NCBI GenBank assembly: GCA_039809865.1
Contig: JBDHVW010000030.1
Span: 1 to 64,000, forward strand
From: QWHO01 sp039809865
GTDB lineage: Bacteria; Vulcanimicrobiota; Xenobia; Xenobiales; QWHO01
Reading direction: 5' to 3'
Length of the DNA stretch: 64,000 bases
Below the pieces are notes generated by a model, which saw nothing but the letters and a program-made list of their open reading frames with translations, searched no databases and was not told the DNA's origin. Numbering within the stretch: position 1 is the first letter of the stretch; each line of letters opens with the position of its first letter. The position numbers and the translations under genes were made by a program. Positions 33,976 to 42,728 of the stretch are shown here, one piece after another.

Positions 33976-36348
33976 CTACAAGCTCAGCAGCGCCCGCTGG
34001 TGGGCCTCCATCAGCTCGATGCTGGGCTCCATTCCCAGCCCCTGGCGCAGCAGGCGCTTACAGGCATCGAACTGCCGCACCGCTTCCTGCGGGCGGCCCG
34101 TCTCGAGGAACAGCTGCATCGTGAGCAGGTGCGCCTCCTGATGACACGGGTCGACCTCCAGCACCTGCCGCGCGAACTCCAACGCCTCCGCCCGCGAGCG
34201 CTCGTCGCCCAGCGCCGCGGCCCACCGGGCCAGCCCGAAGAGATGCTCGCTGACCTGCTGCTCCAGCCGCGTGCGCGTCTCCAACGCCCAGTCGTAATAA
34301 CACCCGTCCAGGAACGGCCCGCGGTAAAGGGCGGCCACCTTGCGCGCGGCCTGCATCCCCTGCTGGGTCTCGCCCAGGGCCCGCAGGCGGCCCGCCTCCG
34401 AAAGCGCTCGCTCCAGCTCCTCGTAATCATGCCAGGTCGGCAACGACGGGTTGATCTGCAACTGGGCCTGCACCCGCAACACATAGTCCAACTCGCCCGG
34501 GAACGTCGTCGGACGCAACGACTTGCGCAGCGCCGAGGTCGCCGAATACAGGTTGCGCCGCCCCTTCTCGGCGTCCTCGGGCCAGAAGATCTCGATCAAC
34601 ATGTCCTCGCCCACCGGCACCCGGCGGGTCATCAGGTAAGCGAACAGGTACTTCACCTTCTTCGTCTTCCAGTCGCCCTCGTCCACCCGCTCCTCGCCCT
34701 TGAACACCTCCAGCGCCCCCAGCGAGTGGACCCGCAACACCGGCAGCCCCTCGCCGCCCCCCTGCTGCTTGAGCGCCTTCTGCGCCAGCGCCGCCACATT
34801 CGGGTCGGGATCCTGCGCGAGCGCCTCGAGCAACTTGCCCGCCGACGGCGTCGAGCTGCCGGCCAGAGCCTCCACGGCCGCCCCGCGCGCCGTGGCCGAC
34901 AGCGTGCCGCCCCGCAGGGAGCGCTCGAGCTGCAGCGGGAAATCGCGCGCCAGGCGGGTCAGGGCGCGGGCCGCCCACCCGTCCTTCTGGGAAGCGCGCG
35001 TCTCGAGCAGCAACGGCAGCAGCCAGGCGGCATTGCCCGCGAACTGGCCGGCGTGCTCGGTCTGCAACAGCAACTGCAGGTGCGACCCCAGCTCCTCCTC
35101 CGCCGGCGGGCGACCGACCCGGTATAACAGGGCCAGCCGCGCCAACGCCTCGCCCGGGCCACCCGACAGGTTGGCGGCCGCTTCCTCCAGGAATCCCCAG
35201 GCGTTGGCGTCGCGCACCGACAGGAACGTCAATCCCGTCTCCAGGGCCGCCTCTCCGGCCGCCGTGGGCCCCAACCGCCGGGCCATCGCCATGGCCTCCT
35301 GCAGGTTGTGGCGCAGGCCCTCCACCTCGGCCGCGGCCCGCGCCAGACGCGCCAGACCCAACCAGGCGGCCACGCGCTCGCGCGAGGGAGCACCCGACTC
35401 GGCCAGCTCGCGAAACGTGGCGGCCGCGCCCGCGCGGTCCCCACCCTCCTCCAGGGCGCGCCCCAGGCTCAGCAAACCGCGCGTGCGGCGATGGTCGTCC
35501 CCGCGCGCGGGCGCCGCCGCCGGCTGGTCCAGGCGCCGGTCGAGCGCCTCCAGCACCAGGGGCTCGAAGCGCCCGGGATGCTGGCGCGACAGCTCCAGCG
35601 CCAGGTCCGATTTGGCGTCCTCGCTGCCGAGCAACTCTCCGGCCGCCAGCGCTACCGCCGCCACGCGCGACTCGACCGGCGAGGCCTGGCCGGAGTCCCA
35701 GCGGTCGCCGAGGTGGGCCAGCACCTTCTCCACCGAGCCGGCCAGCGGCATCGTCTGCAGCAGCGCCCCCTCGGGACGACTGCGCAGCAGGGCCACCAGC
35801 ACCGCCAGCTCGGCCTCCTCGGCCGAGGCCTCGCTCAGGCCCAGCTCCATCGCCAGCGTGGCCGCCAGCCGCCCCGTCTCGGCCGTGGCCGGCGAGAGGG
35901 CCCGCAGCGCCCACAGCGCGGTGCGGCGCATGGCCTGCTCGGGCTCCTGTTGCTTGAGCTCGCGCCGCCGATCGGCCACCAGGCGGTTCACGGACTGCAG
36001 AAAGTCGTCCAGCTGAAAGGGCTTCTTGAGGTAGTCTCCCACCCCCAGCCGGATGGCCCGGATGGAGTCGGCCTCGGTGGAATAGCCCGTCACCACCAGG
36101 CTCCGCGTCTCCGGGCTCTGCTGGCGGACGCGCTGGATGACGTCCAGGCCGTCCATTCCCTCCATGCGAATGTCCGCCACCACCAGGTCGAAAGCCTGAT
36201 TGCGGGCCAGCTCCAGCGCCTCGACGCCGCGCCCCGCCTGCTCGACCGAGTAGCCCTCGTCGGCCAGCGCCATGGCCAGCAGGTCGCGCATGTCGGGGTC
36301 GTCTTCCAGAACCAGGATGTTGATGCTCGAGGTGGACACGCCGACCAA
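33976..36348 (-). CDS. Response regulator with TPR-like middle and SARP/BTAD-type output
   Basis: 790 residues from a TTG at 36348 (a GTG at 36339 is an alternative). Receiver at ~9-125 with VLEDDPDM, phospho-acceptor D59 in LVVADIRMEG and LKKPF. Residues ~135-260 are helical and recall a degenerate HD-type domain. Residues ~270-530 look like TPR/HEAT helices. The C-terminal ~250 residues carry an OmpR-type winged helix (LRVHSLGALEVFKGEERVD, WKTKKVKYLFAYL, RRNLYSATSALRKSL) followed by a bacterial transcriptional activator domain (YRGPFLDGCYYDWALETR, DPCHQEAHLL, GRPQEAVRQFDACKRLL). SARP-type proteins bind direct repeats spaced 11 bp, and such repeats lie in the divergent promoter and at 37.1 and 45.4 kb. 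Confidence 0.88.
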   Translation of the reverse strand: MVGVSTSSINILVLEDDPDMRDLLAMALADEGYSVEQAGRGVEALELARNQAFDLVVADIRMEGMDGLDVIQRVRQQSPETRSLVVTGYSTEADSIRAIRLGVGDYLKKPFQLDDFLQSVNRLVADRRRELKQQEPEQAMRRTALWALRALSPATAETGRLAATLAMELGLSEASAEEAELAVLVALLRSRPEGALLQTMPLAGSVEKVLAHLGDRWDSGQASPVESRVAAVALAAGELLGSEDAKSDLALELSRQHPGRFEPLVLEALDRRLDQPAAAPARGDDHRRTRGLLSLGRALEEGGDRAGAAATFRELAESGAPSRERVAAWLGLARLARAAAEVEGLRHNLQEAMAMARRLGPTAAGEAALETGLTFLSVRDANAWGFLEEAAANLSGGPGEALARLALLYRVGRPPAEEELGSHLQLLLQTEHAGQFAGNAAWLLPLLLETRASQKDGWAARALTRLARDFPLQLERSLRGGTLSATARGAAVEALAGSSTPSAGKLLEALAQDPDPNVAALAQKALKQQGGGEGLPVLRVHSLGALEVFKGEERVDEGDWKTKKVKYLFAYLMTRRVPVGEDMLIEIFWPEDAEKGRRNLYSATSALRKSLRPTTFPGELDYVLRVQAQLQINPSLPTWHDYEELERALSEAGRLRALGETQQGMQAARKVAALYRGPFLDGCYYDWALETRTRLEQQVSEHLFGLARWAAALGDERSRAEALEFARQVLEVDPCHQEAHLLTMQLFLETGRPQEAVRQFDACKRLLRQGLGMEPSIELMEAHQRALLSL

Positions 36349-36361
36349 GTTCCCAGTCCGG

Positions 36362-36436
36362 GTTTACAAACCTGCAACAGTTCGGTTACATCGCGGATCA
36401 TCGTTTTGGATCGGCTCGAACTGGAGACCCTACCAT
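36362..36436 (+). promoter_or_regulatory. Three 11-bp-spaced hexamers and -10 upstream of the Gly/Ala-rich protein
   Basis: GTTTAC (36362), TGCAAC (36373) and GGTTAC (36384) are phased by exactly 11 bp, and TACCAT (36431-36436) is a possible -10, 42 bp after the last repeat. This is one helical turn more than at 37.1 and 45.4 kb. The site lies between the divergent regulator gene and the 36488 gene. Confidence 0.5.
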
Positions 36437-36487
36437 CGGAATGTGCCCGGCGGAAGGCCGGCGAGAAAAGAAAGCAGGAGGCCCCCG

Positions 36488-36982
36488 ATGATCAACACGC
36501 AGAACCAGCCGGTCCAGACCCAGCAGAGCTACCAGACCAACCCCGCCGGAACGGCCGCCGCCGCCGCTTCCACGGCCGTGGGAGGCGCCGGCGCGGCGGC
36601 CTCCGCCTCAGCGGCCGGAGCCGGCTCGGCGGCCGCCAGCGCCACCGCCGTGGCCATCATCCCTCTCAACGACCAGGTCAACCTGAGCGGCGAGGAGCCG
36701 GGCCAGGCCCAGAACCCCATCAACTTCGGCGCCTGGAACGAGCCCACCCAGGGACTGGCTCCCGGCCAGGGCGCCCCGGCCCTGGAAGGCCCCGCGGCTC
36801 CGCCCGCTCCCGCCGGTCCCGCCGGCCAGCAGCCGATGGGCGGCCCCGCGGGCCTCGACGGCGGCGCCCAGCAGGGCGGCCAGAACCCCATCATCCAGCT
36901 GCTCCTGGCGCTCTTCTCGCTGCTTGGCGGCGGCGGCGGCGCGGGCGCCGGCGGCCCCCAGGGCGGCGCGCCGATGATGTAA
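36488..36982 (+). CDS. Low-complexity Ala/Gly/Pro-rich protein, possible non-Sec exported protein
   Basis: 164 residues from the ATG at 36488 with AGGAGG upstream. The N-terminus is Gln/Asn/Thr-rich (MINTQNQPVQTQQSYQTN) without a Sec signal, then Ala/Gly/Ser runs, a Pro/Gly/Gln-rich centre and a short hydrophobic helix near the C-terminus (IIQLLLALFSLLGGGG). No family recognised. Polar, Ser/Thr/Gln-rich N-termini without signal peptides are seen in substrates of type III-like or other non-Sec systems; that is only suggestive. It lies beside the REC-SARP regulator and the DUF1521 protein and has its own terminator, so it is well expressed alone. Confidence 0.75.
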   Translation: MINTQNQPVQTQQSYQTNPAGTAAAAASTAVGGAGAAASASAAGAGSAAASATAVAIIPLNDQVNLSGEEPGQAQNPINFGAWNEPTQGLAPGQGAPALEGPAAPPAPAGPAGQQPMGGPAGLDGGAQQGGQNPIIQLLLALFSLLGGGGGAGAGGPQGGAPMM

Positions 36983-37021
36983 CCGTTCTCCTGCGTGCGA
37001 AAGGAGGTGACGACTCTCGAG

Positions 37022-37047
37022 GCCCGGGCTCTCCCCCGGGCTTTTTT
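37022..37047 (+). terminator. Intrinsic terminator
   Basis: Arms GCCCGGG (37022-37028) and CCCGGGC (37035-37041) followed by six T (37042-37047), 40 bp after the stop of the 36488 gene. Confidence 0.85.
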
Positions 37048-37072
37048 CATGCCGCAAAAGGCCACAAAACCT

Positions 37073-37126
37073 GTTCACAACTCGTTAACCCGATTCCAGA
37101 TCCCCGTCTCCAGCGCCCCCTATCCT
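37073..37126 (+). promoter_or_regulatory. 11-bp direct-repeat operator and promoter of the DUF1521 gene
   Basis: GTTCAC (37073-37078) and GTTAAC (37084-37089) are phased by 11 bp; the -10 TATCCT (37121-37126) starts 32 bp after the second repeat. The stretch from 37084 (TAAC-CGATTCCAGATC, then 17 bp, then CTA..CTGA) matches that at 45411-45456 at most positions with identical spacing. Confidence 0.65.
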
Positions 37127-37164
37127 GAAGTCACAGAGAACACACGCAACGGAGGACAAACAAC

Positions 37165-38100
37165 ATGATCGGCTCCCTCATGGCCCCCCAGGCATTCCCC
37201 ACCCCGGGCTACACCACGGGGCTCTTCCCCGGCCCGGCGCCGATGGCGCCCCAGCAGCTCGACCCCTTCGGCATGGACTCCTTCCAGCCCGGCGTCTACG
37301 ACCACCCCTTCAACCCCATGGAGGACCTGGGGGCCCTGCAGTCCGGCTCGACCCCCGACGTCCAGGCCGCGATGCTGCTCCTGGCCGTGCTGCTGGCCGC
37401 CAGTCGCTATCAGGGCATGGCCTCGCCCCTGGCGGGCGCGGGCGCCCCCGGGCAGCAGCAACCCGGTCAGGCGGGCGGCGAGATCGAGCTCAAGCAGGGC
37501 GAGACCTTCACCACGCCCTCGGGCAGCACCATCTCGTTCCAGGGCGACGAGGTGAAGATCCATGAGACCGGCCAGAGCGCCTCCGCGGCCGCCTCGGCCG
37601 CCGGTGGGCCAGGAGGCGGCGAGCCGGGTCGCCGCTTCGCGCTGGTCGTGGCCAGCGCCGCCGCCGCGGCCGCCTCCGGAGGGGAGGACGGCGCCGCCGC
37701 GTCCGCTTCGGCCAGCGCCAGCACCGGTCTGCAGACGGCCCTCCAGGGCCTGGGACCGCTGCTCTGCGGTCCGGCCGGCGCCGCCTCCTCGTCGGCTGCC
37801 GCCGAGCTCAAGCCGCGCGACTGGCGCGTGTGGGGCGATCCCCACATCGAGCATCCCGACGGCTCCAAGAGCGACTTCGACAAGAAGAACGCGCTGTTCA
37901 CGCTGCAGGACGGCACCCGCGTGCTGATGATGGCGGACAATCCTCAGGCCGTGGTCAAGTCGGTCAAGATCTTCCTGCCCGGCGCGCGCGTCAACCTGGG
38001 CGCCGCCGAGCCAGATCAGACCTCCATCATGCAGGACAAGAACGGTCGCTTCCAGTCCGTCGGCACGGCCGACAAGTTCATGCGGGGCGGTTTTCGCTGA
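37165..38100 (+). CDS. DUF1521 (MIIA autocleavage-type) domain protein
   Basis: 311 residues from the ATG at 37165 with GGAGG upstream. The first ~220 residues are Pro/Gly/Gln/Ala-rich with two hydrophobic patches (MLLLAVLLAAS, FALVVASAAAAAA) and no Sec signal. The C-terminal ~90 residues match DUF1521: WGDPHIEHPDG at 223-233, DFDKKNALFTLQDGTRVL, VKIFLPGARV. In Bradyrhizobium NopE1, a type III effector, this domain self-cleaves within a GD-PH motif when it binds Ca2+; the same motif is present here at residues 224-227. Function in this organism is unknown, but metal-triggered self-cleavage after export into a calcium-rich environment is plausible. Its 3' end overlaps the kinase gene by 23 bp. 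Confidence 0.85.
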   Translation: MIGSLMAPQAFPTPGYTTGLFPGPAPMAPQQLDPFGMDSFQPGVYDHPFNPMEDLGALQSGSTPDVQAAMLLLAVLLAASRYQGMASPLAGAGAPGQQQPGQAGGEIELKQGETFTTPSGSTISFQGDEVKIHETGQSASAAASAAGGPGGGEPGRRFALVVASAAAAAASGGEDGAAASASASASTGLQTALQGLGPLLCGPAGAASSSAAAELKPRDWRVWGDPHIEHPDGSKSDFDKKNALFTLQDGTRVLMMADNPQAVVKSVKIFLPGARVNLGAAEPDQTSIMQDKNGRFQSVGTADKFMRGGFR

Positions 38101-40273
38101 GCGGCAGGCGCAGCCAGAAGCGCGTTCCCTGACCGGGCTGCGAGGCCACTTCCAGCTTGCCATCGTGCTGGGCCACGATCTGCTGGCTGACCGAGAGCCC
38201 CAGCCCGGTCCCCACGCCCACGGGCTTGGTGGTGAAGAACGGCTCGAAGATCCGCTCCACCACGTCGGGCGTCATGCCCGCGCCCCGGTCGGCCACCTCC
38301 ACGACGGCCTGGCCGTTCTCGGTGCCGGTGGACACGCCCAGCCACCGCTCCGAGGGCGGCCTCACCGACAGCGCATCCCGCGCGTTGAGGATGAGGTTGA
38401 TCAGCACCTGCTGCAGGTCGTGCTGGTTGCCCAGCACCCTCGCCCCCGAGCCCTGGCGCCGCTCCACCTGGATCTTGTCGTGCTGGAGGTGATAGCTGAG
38501 AAACTCCAGGGTGTCGGCCACCAGCTGGTCGAGGTCCACGGGAAGCACTTCCTTGCGTCCCTCGCGGGTGTAGTAAAGCAGCTTGGCCACGATTTGCTGG
38601 GCCCGCTCGGCGGCGCTGCGGGCTTTGTCCAGGCGCTTCCGGGACGACTCGGGCAGGTCCCTGGCCTTCATGGTCATGTCCAGCGCCAGCACCACCGCTC
38701 CCAGCGGCGTGTTGAGCTCGTGGGCCACGCCCGCGGCCAGCTGCCCGACTGCCGCAATCTTGCTGGACTGGATCAGCTGGGCCTGCGACTCCTGCAGCAA
38801 CCGGTAGGCCTCCACCACCTGCTCGTGCAGGCGCACGTTGGCCAGCGCCGCGCCCACCTGCACCCCCAGCACCAGCAGCAGCTCCTGGTGGCTGCGCCCG
38901 AAGCGGCCGGGCTGCCTGTGGCCCAGCACCAGCGCCCCGGCGTCCGGCAGGGGGACGGCCAGCAAGCTCTCCACCCCCAACTCGGCAAAGCGCGTGCCGG
39001 CGGTCGTCTCGAGCAGCAAAGGACGGCCGTTCTCGCTGACCAGGGCGGCCGTGGTCTGCCAGGCCGGCTCGCCTTCCACGATCGAATCCAGCACCAGGAG
39101 GAACCGCTCGTGCTCCACCAGTTTCCCCAGCTCGGCCAGCAGGCGGCTGACCAGCGAGGCGCGGTCCAGCGTGCCGGCCACGGCCCGGGAGGCTTCCAGC
39201 AGCCGCCCCAGCCCGCCCACCCATTCCTCCAGGCGCTGGCGCGCGCGGCTGTGGCGGGCCAGCGCGTGCTCCTGGCTCTCGAAGCGCTCGGCCGAGAGGA
39301 GCGCCAGCTCGGCCGTGGCGGCCGTGAGGGCCACCGTCTGCTGCTCCTCGCGCGTGAACGGCTCGGGGCGTCCGACGTAGAAAACCCCCATCCCCTCGAG
39401 GGCCACCGCCAGCCCGGCCCGCTCCCCCTCGAGCAGCTGGCCCACCTCGCCGGTGATCATCTTCTGCTCGCGCCAGGCCTGCTCCACGATGGGCTCGCGC
39501 AGCTGCAGCAGCCGGGCGTCCTGCAGCCTTTTCGCCTCGGGGCTGTGGTAGTAGCTCGGGAACAGGCCCTCCTCGTGCGGCTCGAAGAACACCGCCGAGC
39601 GGCAGCTCACCAGCCGCTCGAGGTTGGCCAGCACCAGCTCCATCACTTGCTCGAGCTCGGGGCGCTGGGCCAGCGAGCGGGCCAGCTGGCGCAGCAGCCC
39701 CAGCTCCTCGCTGCGGCGGGCCAGCTGGGCTCCCACCCGTTGCAGGTCGCCCTGGGAGCGCGTGAGGGCCTGGTCCAGCTGGTCGCGCTCGGCGCGGGCT
39801 TCCCGCAGGGCGGCGGGATCGTGCTCCACCATGGCCTCGCGCAGGCTGCGCCGCAGCACGAGGTAGACGGGCGCCAGCCACAGGGGCCCGGCCCAGCCCA
39901 GCTGCACGAGCACGGGGGCCAGGAAAGCCGCGCCGGCTTCGATGGGGGCCAGGCGGTGGCGCGGTCCGGCCAGCAGCAGGGACAGCGGCAGGTAGATCTC
40001 CAGTCCGGCCAGCGCCAGCCACACGGGCGAGGTGAGCCAGTGCTTCAGCGCCACCACGCCCAGGGCCGTGGCCAGGATGGGCACCAGCGCGGTCGCCGCG
40101 GCGCGGGCCTGGCCGCGCACGAGGGTGCGCAGCAGCAGGGCTCCCGTCCCCACCACGCAGGCCAGCGGGGGGTTGAGGGCGGCCAGGGCGACGTAGGCCG
40201 AGCCGGCCAGTCCGGGAGCGCCGAGCTCCAGGACCAGCGCCGCCGCGGACAGGCTGACGAGAATGGCTGACAC
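38078..40273 (-). CDS. Membrane sensor histidine kinase with two GAF domains
   Basis: 731 residues from a GTG at 40273, where membrane helices begin directly (ILVSLSAAALVLELG). About five helices occupy residues 1-150, then a coiled coil (~165-205; ALTRSQGDLQRVGAQLARRSEEL), two GAF-like regions (~210-330 and ~370-520; SCRSAVFFEPHEEG and FLLVLDSIVEGE, SLLAVPLPDAGALVLG) and a kinase core: GQLAAGVAHELNTPLGAV, LINLILNARDAL, VADRGAGMTP, FEPFFTTKPVG, GTGLGLSVS. It starts divergently from a GspF gene, their 5' ends overlapping by 11 bp. No cognate regulator is adjacent except the REC-SARP gene 1.7 kb away; a pairing is possible. Confidence 0.9.
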   Translation of the reverse strand: MSAILVSLSAAALVLELGAPGLAGSAYVALAALNPPLACVVGTGALLLRTLVRGQARAAATALVPILATALGVVALKHWLTSPVWLALAGLEIYLPLSLLLAGPRHRLAPIEAGAAFLAPVLVQLGWAGPLWLAPVYLVLRRSLREAMVEHDPAALREARAERDQLDQALTRSQGDLQRVGAQLARRSEELGLLRQLARSLAQRPELEQVMELVLANLERLVSCRSAVFFEPHEEGLFPSYYHSPEAKRLQDARLLQLREPIVEQAWREQKMITGEVGQLLEGERAGLAVALEGMGVFYVGRPEPFTREEQQTVALTAATAELALLSAERFESQEHALARHSRARQRLEEWVGGLGRLLEASRAVAGTLDRASLVSRLLAELGKLVEHERFLLVLDSIVEGEPAWQTTAALVSENGRPLLLETTAGTRFAELGVESLLAVPLPDAGALVLGHRQPGRFGRSHQELLLVLGVQVGAALANVRLHEQVVEAYRLLQESQAQLIQSSKIAAVGQLAAGVAHELNTPLGAVVLALDMTMKARDLPESSRKRLDKARSAAERAQQIVAKLLYYTREGRKEVLPVDLDQLVADTLEFLSYHLQHDKIQVERRQGSGARVLGNQHDLQQVLINLILNARDALSVRPPSERWLGVSTGTENGQAVVEVADRGAGMTPDVVERIFEPFFTTKPVGVGTGLGLSVSQQIVAQHDGKLEVASQPGQGTRFWLRLPLSENRPA

Positions 40274-41357
40274 GCGAGCGCCTTCGAGGCGAGGATTGCT
40301 TCCTCCCGGCAAGAAGCCAGGGCCGATGCGTCGAGTGAAGCTGCGGAGCCTGCACCTCTTCACGGTGCAACTGGGGATGTTGCTGCGCTCGGGCGTGCGT
40401 CTGGTGCAGGCGCTGCAGGTGGCGGGCGTCTCCGAGTCTCCGGACCTCACCGCCGCCGTCGAGCGGGTACGCCTGGCGGTCAGCAAAGGGGTCAGTCTGA
40501 GCAAGGCCATGGAGAACGAGCCGCACGTCTTCCCCCTGCTCTACGTGAAGCTGGTCGGGATGGCCGAGCAGGTGGGCGCGCTGGCCCTGATCTTCGACCG
40601 CCTGGCCCACCATCTGGCGCACCAGGGCACCCTGCGGCGCACGCTGGTATCGGGGATGGTCTATCCCGGCATCGTGCTGCTCCTCAGTCTGGGCCTGCTG
40701 GGAGTGTTGCGCTTCCTGCTGTTGCCCAGTTTCCTGGGGCTGATCGGTCACTACGGAGCCACCCTGCCCTGGTTGACGCGCGTGGTCAGCTTCGACCTGC
40801 CGCCCGTGGTCTGGGTGGCGGTCCTGCTGGTGGTACTGGGGGTGGCGGAGGCGTTGTTCTTGACCTGGCGTCACCCGGGCGGTCGTCTCTGGCTGCAGGA
40901 TGTGTTCTTCGCCCTGCCCGGCCCCGGTCGCGGCAGCTATCGCTGGCAGTGGTGTCGTTTCAGCCGTGATCTTTCGACGCTGGTGGGCGCGGGTTTACCG
41001 ATGGTCCGGTCGGTGACGTTGCTGGCCGAGCAGCCCTGGCCCAGCCTGCGGGTCCGCCAGGCGTTGCTGAGCACGGTGGAGGGAGTGCGTCAGGGCCACA
41101 GTGTGAGCGAGGCGTTGGCGCAGCAGCCCGGTGTGCCGCGCATGCTGACGCACCTGATGGCTGCCGGCGAGGTGAGCGGCCGCCTGCCGCACCTGCTCGA
41201 GCGCTTCGCCGTGGTCCAGGAGGAGGCGCTGCGCGTCGATCTGGAGACGGCCGTCAAGCTCTTCGAGCCGATCGTCCTGGTCGTGCTGGGCCTGGGCGTG
41301 GGACTGGTCCTGCTGGCCGCCTTCCTGCCCATCTACCAGCTCATGCTGAGCTTCTGA
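40263..41357 (+). CDS. GspF/PilC-type inner-membrane platform protein
   Basis: 364 residues from the ATG at 40263; an ATG at 40326 is an alternative that avoids the divergent overlap. Two GspF repeats: MLLRSGVRLVQALQVAG with VGMAEQVGALALIFDRLA, and TLVGAGLPMVRSVTLL with AAGEVSGRLPHLLERFA, plus three membrane helices (~residues 130-155, 180-202, 335-357). This would be the cytoplasmic-membrane platform of a type II secretion or pilus-like machine. It converges with the PilX-like/pseudopilin operon (stops 2 bp apart), which supplies probable partners. No ATPase gene is near. Confidence 0.9.
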   Translation: MADTRAPSRRGLLPPGKKPGPMRRVKLRSLHLFTVQLGMLLRSGVRLVQALQVAGVSESPDLTAAVERVRLAVSKGVSLSKAMENEPHVFPLLYVKLVGMAEQVGALALIFDRLAHHLAHQGTLRRTLVSGMVYPGIVLLLSLGLLGVLRFLLLPSFLGLIGHYGATLPWLTRVVSFDLPPVVWVAVLLVVLGVAEALFLTWRHPGGRLWLQDVFFALPGPGRGSYRWQWCRFSRDLSTLVGAGLPMVRSVTLLAEQPWPSLRVRQALLSTVEGVRQGHSVSEALAQQPGVPRMLTHLMAAGEVSGRLPHLLERFAVVQEEALRVDLETAVKLFEPIVLVVLGLGVGLVLLAAFLPIYQLMLSF

Positions 41358-41359
41358 GT

Positions 41360-42712
41360 CTACCGGAACTCCCACACCTTGCGCACCTGCACGGTGGTGC
41401 TCGAGTTGCCCCCTTCGACCACGGCGCTGAGGCTGGTGATCGGACCGCCCACCAGCTGTCCGTTGAGCCCGTACACCTGATTGGGGCTGTTTTGCTCGGC
41501 CCAGAGGGGCGCGTTCGGGGCCTTCTCGTCCCGGCTCCAGGCCCGGAAGTCGTTGCCCATGCCGCCCCCGCGGTCCACCAGCTCGGCCAGGATCCGGCCA
41601 TCGCGGTCCACGGTGAGGAAATGCTTCTGCACGTTGTTGCTCAGCGACGGGGGGAGCGCGATCGTGGTCCCGTCCGACTTCTGCAGGCTGCCACCCAGCC
41701 CCATCTGGCACAGCACCTCGCCCGACGGAAGCGGCGTGAAATCGCTGATCGCCCCCGTCATCAGCGGCACCCACTGCCGGCCGTCATAGCGGGCCACCGT
41801 CATGGGGCCGTTGCTCTGCATCTGGGCCGTCGTCCGCGTCATGGCATAGAGATTGCCGGCCTCGTCCACCTGCATGTTGCCCACCAGCGGCTCGCCCGGC
41901 GGGACGAGCTGGCGCCAGCTGCCCGAATCGACCTCGTAGGCCATCACGCGCCCCCCGCTGCTGGCCAGGATCAGGTTGCGACTCGTATTCACCATCAGGC
42001 CGCTGGTTGACATGGGAACCTTCAAGTCGAGCGACGTCCAGGCGCCCTTCTCGAAGCGGTGGAGATGGATGCCATTGGCGGCCGGGCTGGGCGTCATGTA
42101 CCCCGGGCCATTGATGGTGGGACCGTAGTTCATCGTGGGCAGACCGTTGGGCTGGGTCGTATAGGTGACCGGAGGAAAGGACAGGAAGAACGGCTGATTG
42201 CCGAGGTCGACCCCGACCTGAAGCTCTCCGCGAGCCACTTCGTTGGCCGCCACCGTGGGGGGCGGCAAGACCTCCCACCCCGTCTTGCCGGGGAACCAGA
42301 ACGTGGGCAGGAAGTTGCCTCCGAAACGCGACCCCCGCACCGAGTAGAAGGGCACCGGGGAAGGATCCAGCCTGCGCAGCGAGCCCACCACGCTGGCCGA
42401 CAACCCCTGCAACTGCACCCGCACCTCCAGCTCGGTCACCCCGTTGGAGAGCTTGCGCGTCGTCGCCTGGTAGGTCCCACCCCCCATCGCGCCGCTGCGA
42501 TTCACGGCCACCGTCGGCGAGCGCCTGAGCTCGAGAAACGCCTGGTTGAAAATCGAGCGGGCCAAAAGCTCCACGGGCAGCCGCCGCGACTGCGCCATCG
42601 CAGCCTGGGACATGAAGGTGACCCGGGCGACCTGCACCACGGTCAGGCCAAACAGCAGCAGGGCCAGGAAAAGGCATGTCAGCAGCACGACGCCGCGATT
42701 GGAGCGCTTCAC
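41360..42712 (-). CDS. PilX-like pseudopilin with large propeller-like head
   Basis: About 450 residues from a GTG near 42712 (KRSNRGVVLLTCLFLALLLFG), a hydrophobic N-terminal helix without Glu5, as in PilX/GspK-like proteins. The head is unusual: instead of a small pilin fold it carries ~340 residues of repeated beta strands (SGLMVNTSRNLILASSGGRV, GNMQVDEAGNLYAMTR, KHFLTVDRDGRILAELVDRGG) that read as a six- or seven-bladed propeller. It follows two pseudopilin genes with a 16-bp gap. A pilus-tip binding or adhesive role is a reasonable guess. Start position inferred from the helix. Confidence 0.78.
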   Translation of the reverse strand: MKRSNRGVVLLTCLFLALLLFGLTVVQVARVTFMSQAAMAQSRRLPVELLARSIFNQAFLELRRSPTVAVNRSGAMGGGTYQATTRKLSNGVTELEVRVQLQGLSASVVGSLRRLDPSPVPFYSVRGSRFGGNFLPTFWFPGKTGWEVLPPPTVAANEVARGELQVGVDLGNQPFFLSFPPVTYTTQPNGLPTMNYGPTINGPGYMTPSPAANGIHLHRFEKGAWTSLDLKVPMSTSGLMVNTSRNLILASSGGRVMAYEVDSGSWRQLVPPGEPLVGNMQVDEAGNLYAMTRTTAQMQSNGPMTVARYDGRQWVPLMTGAISDFTPLPSGEVLCQMGLGGSLQKSDGTTIALPPSLSNNVQKHFLTVDRDGRILAELVDRGGGMGNDFRAWSRDEKAPNAPLWAEQNSPNQVYGLNGQLVGGPITSLSAVVEGGNSSTTVQVRKVWEFR

Positions 42713-42728
42713 AATCTCAAGTCTAGCA

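Noticed and set aside
36488..36982. Collagen-like or PE/PPE-like protein
   Set aside because: Gly and Pro are frequent but no regular Gly-x-y triplets or PE/PPE motif are present.
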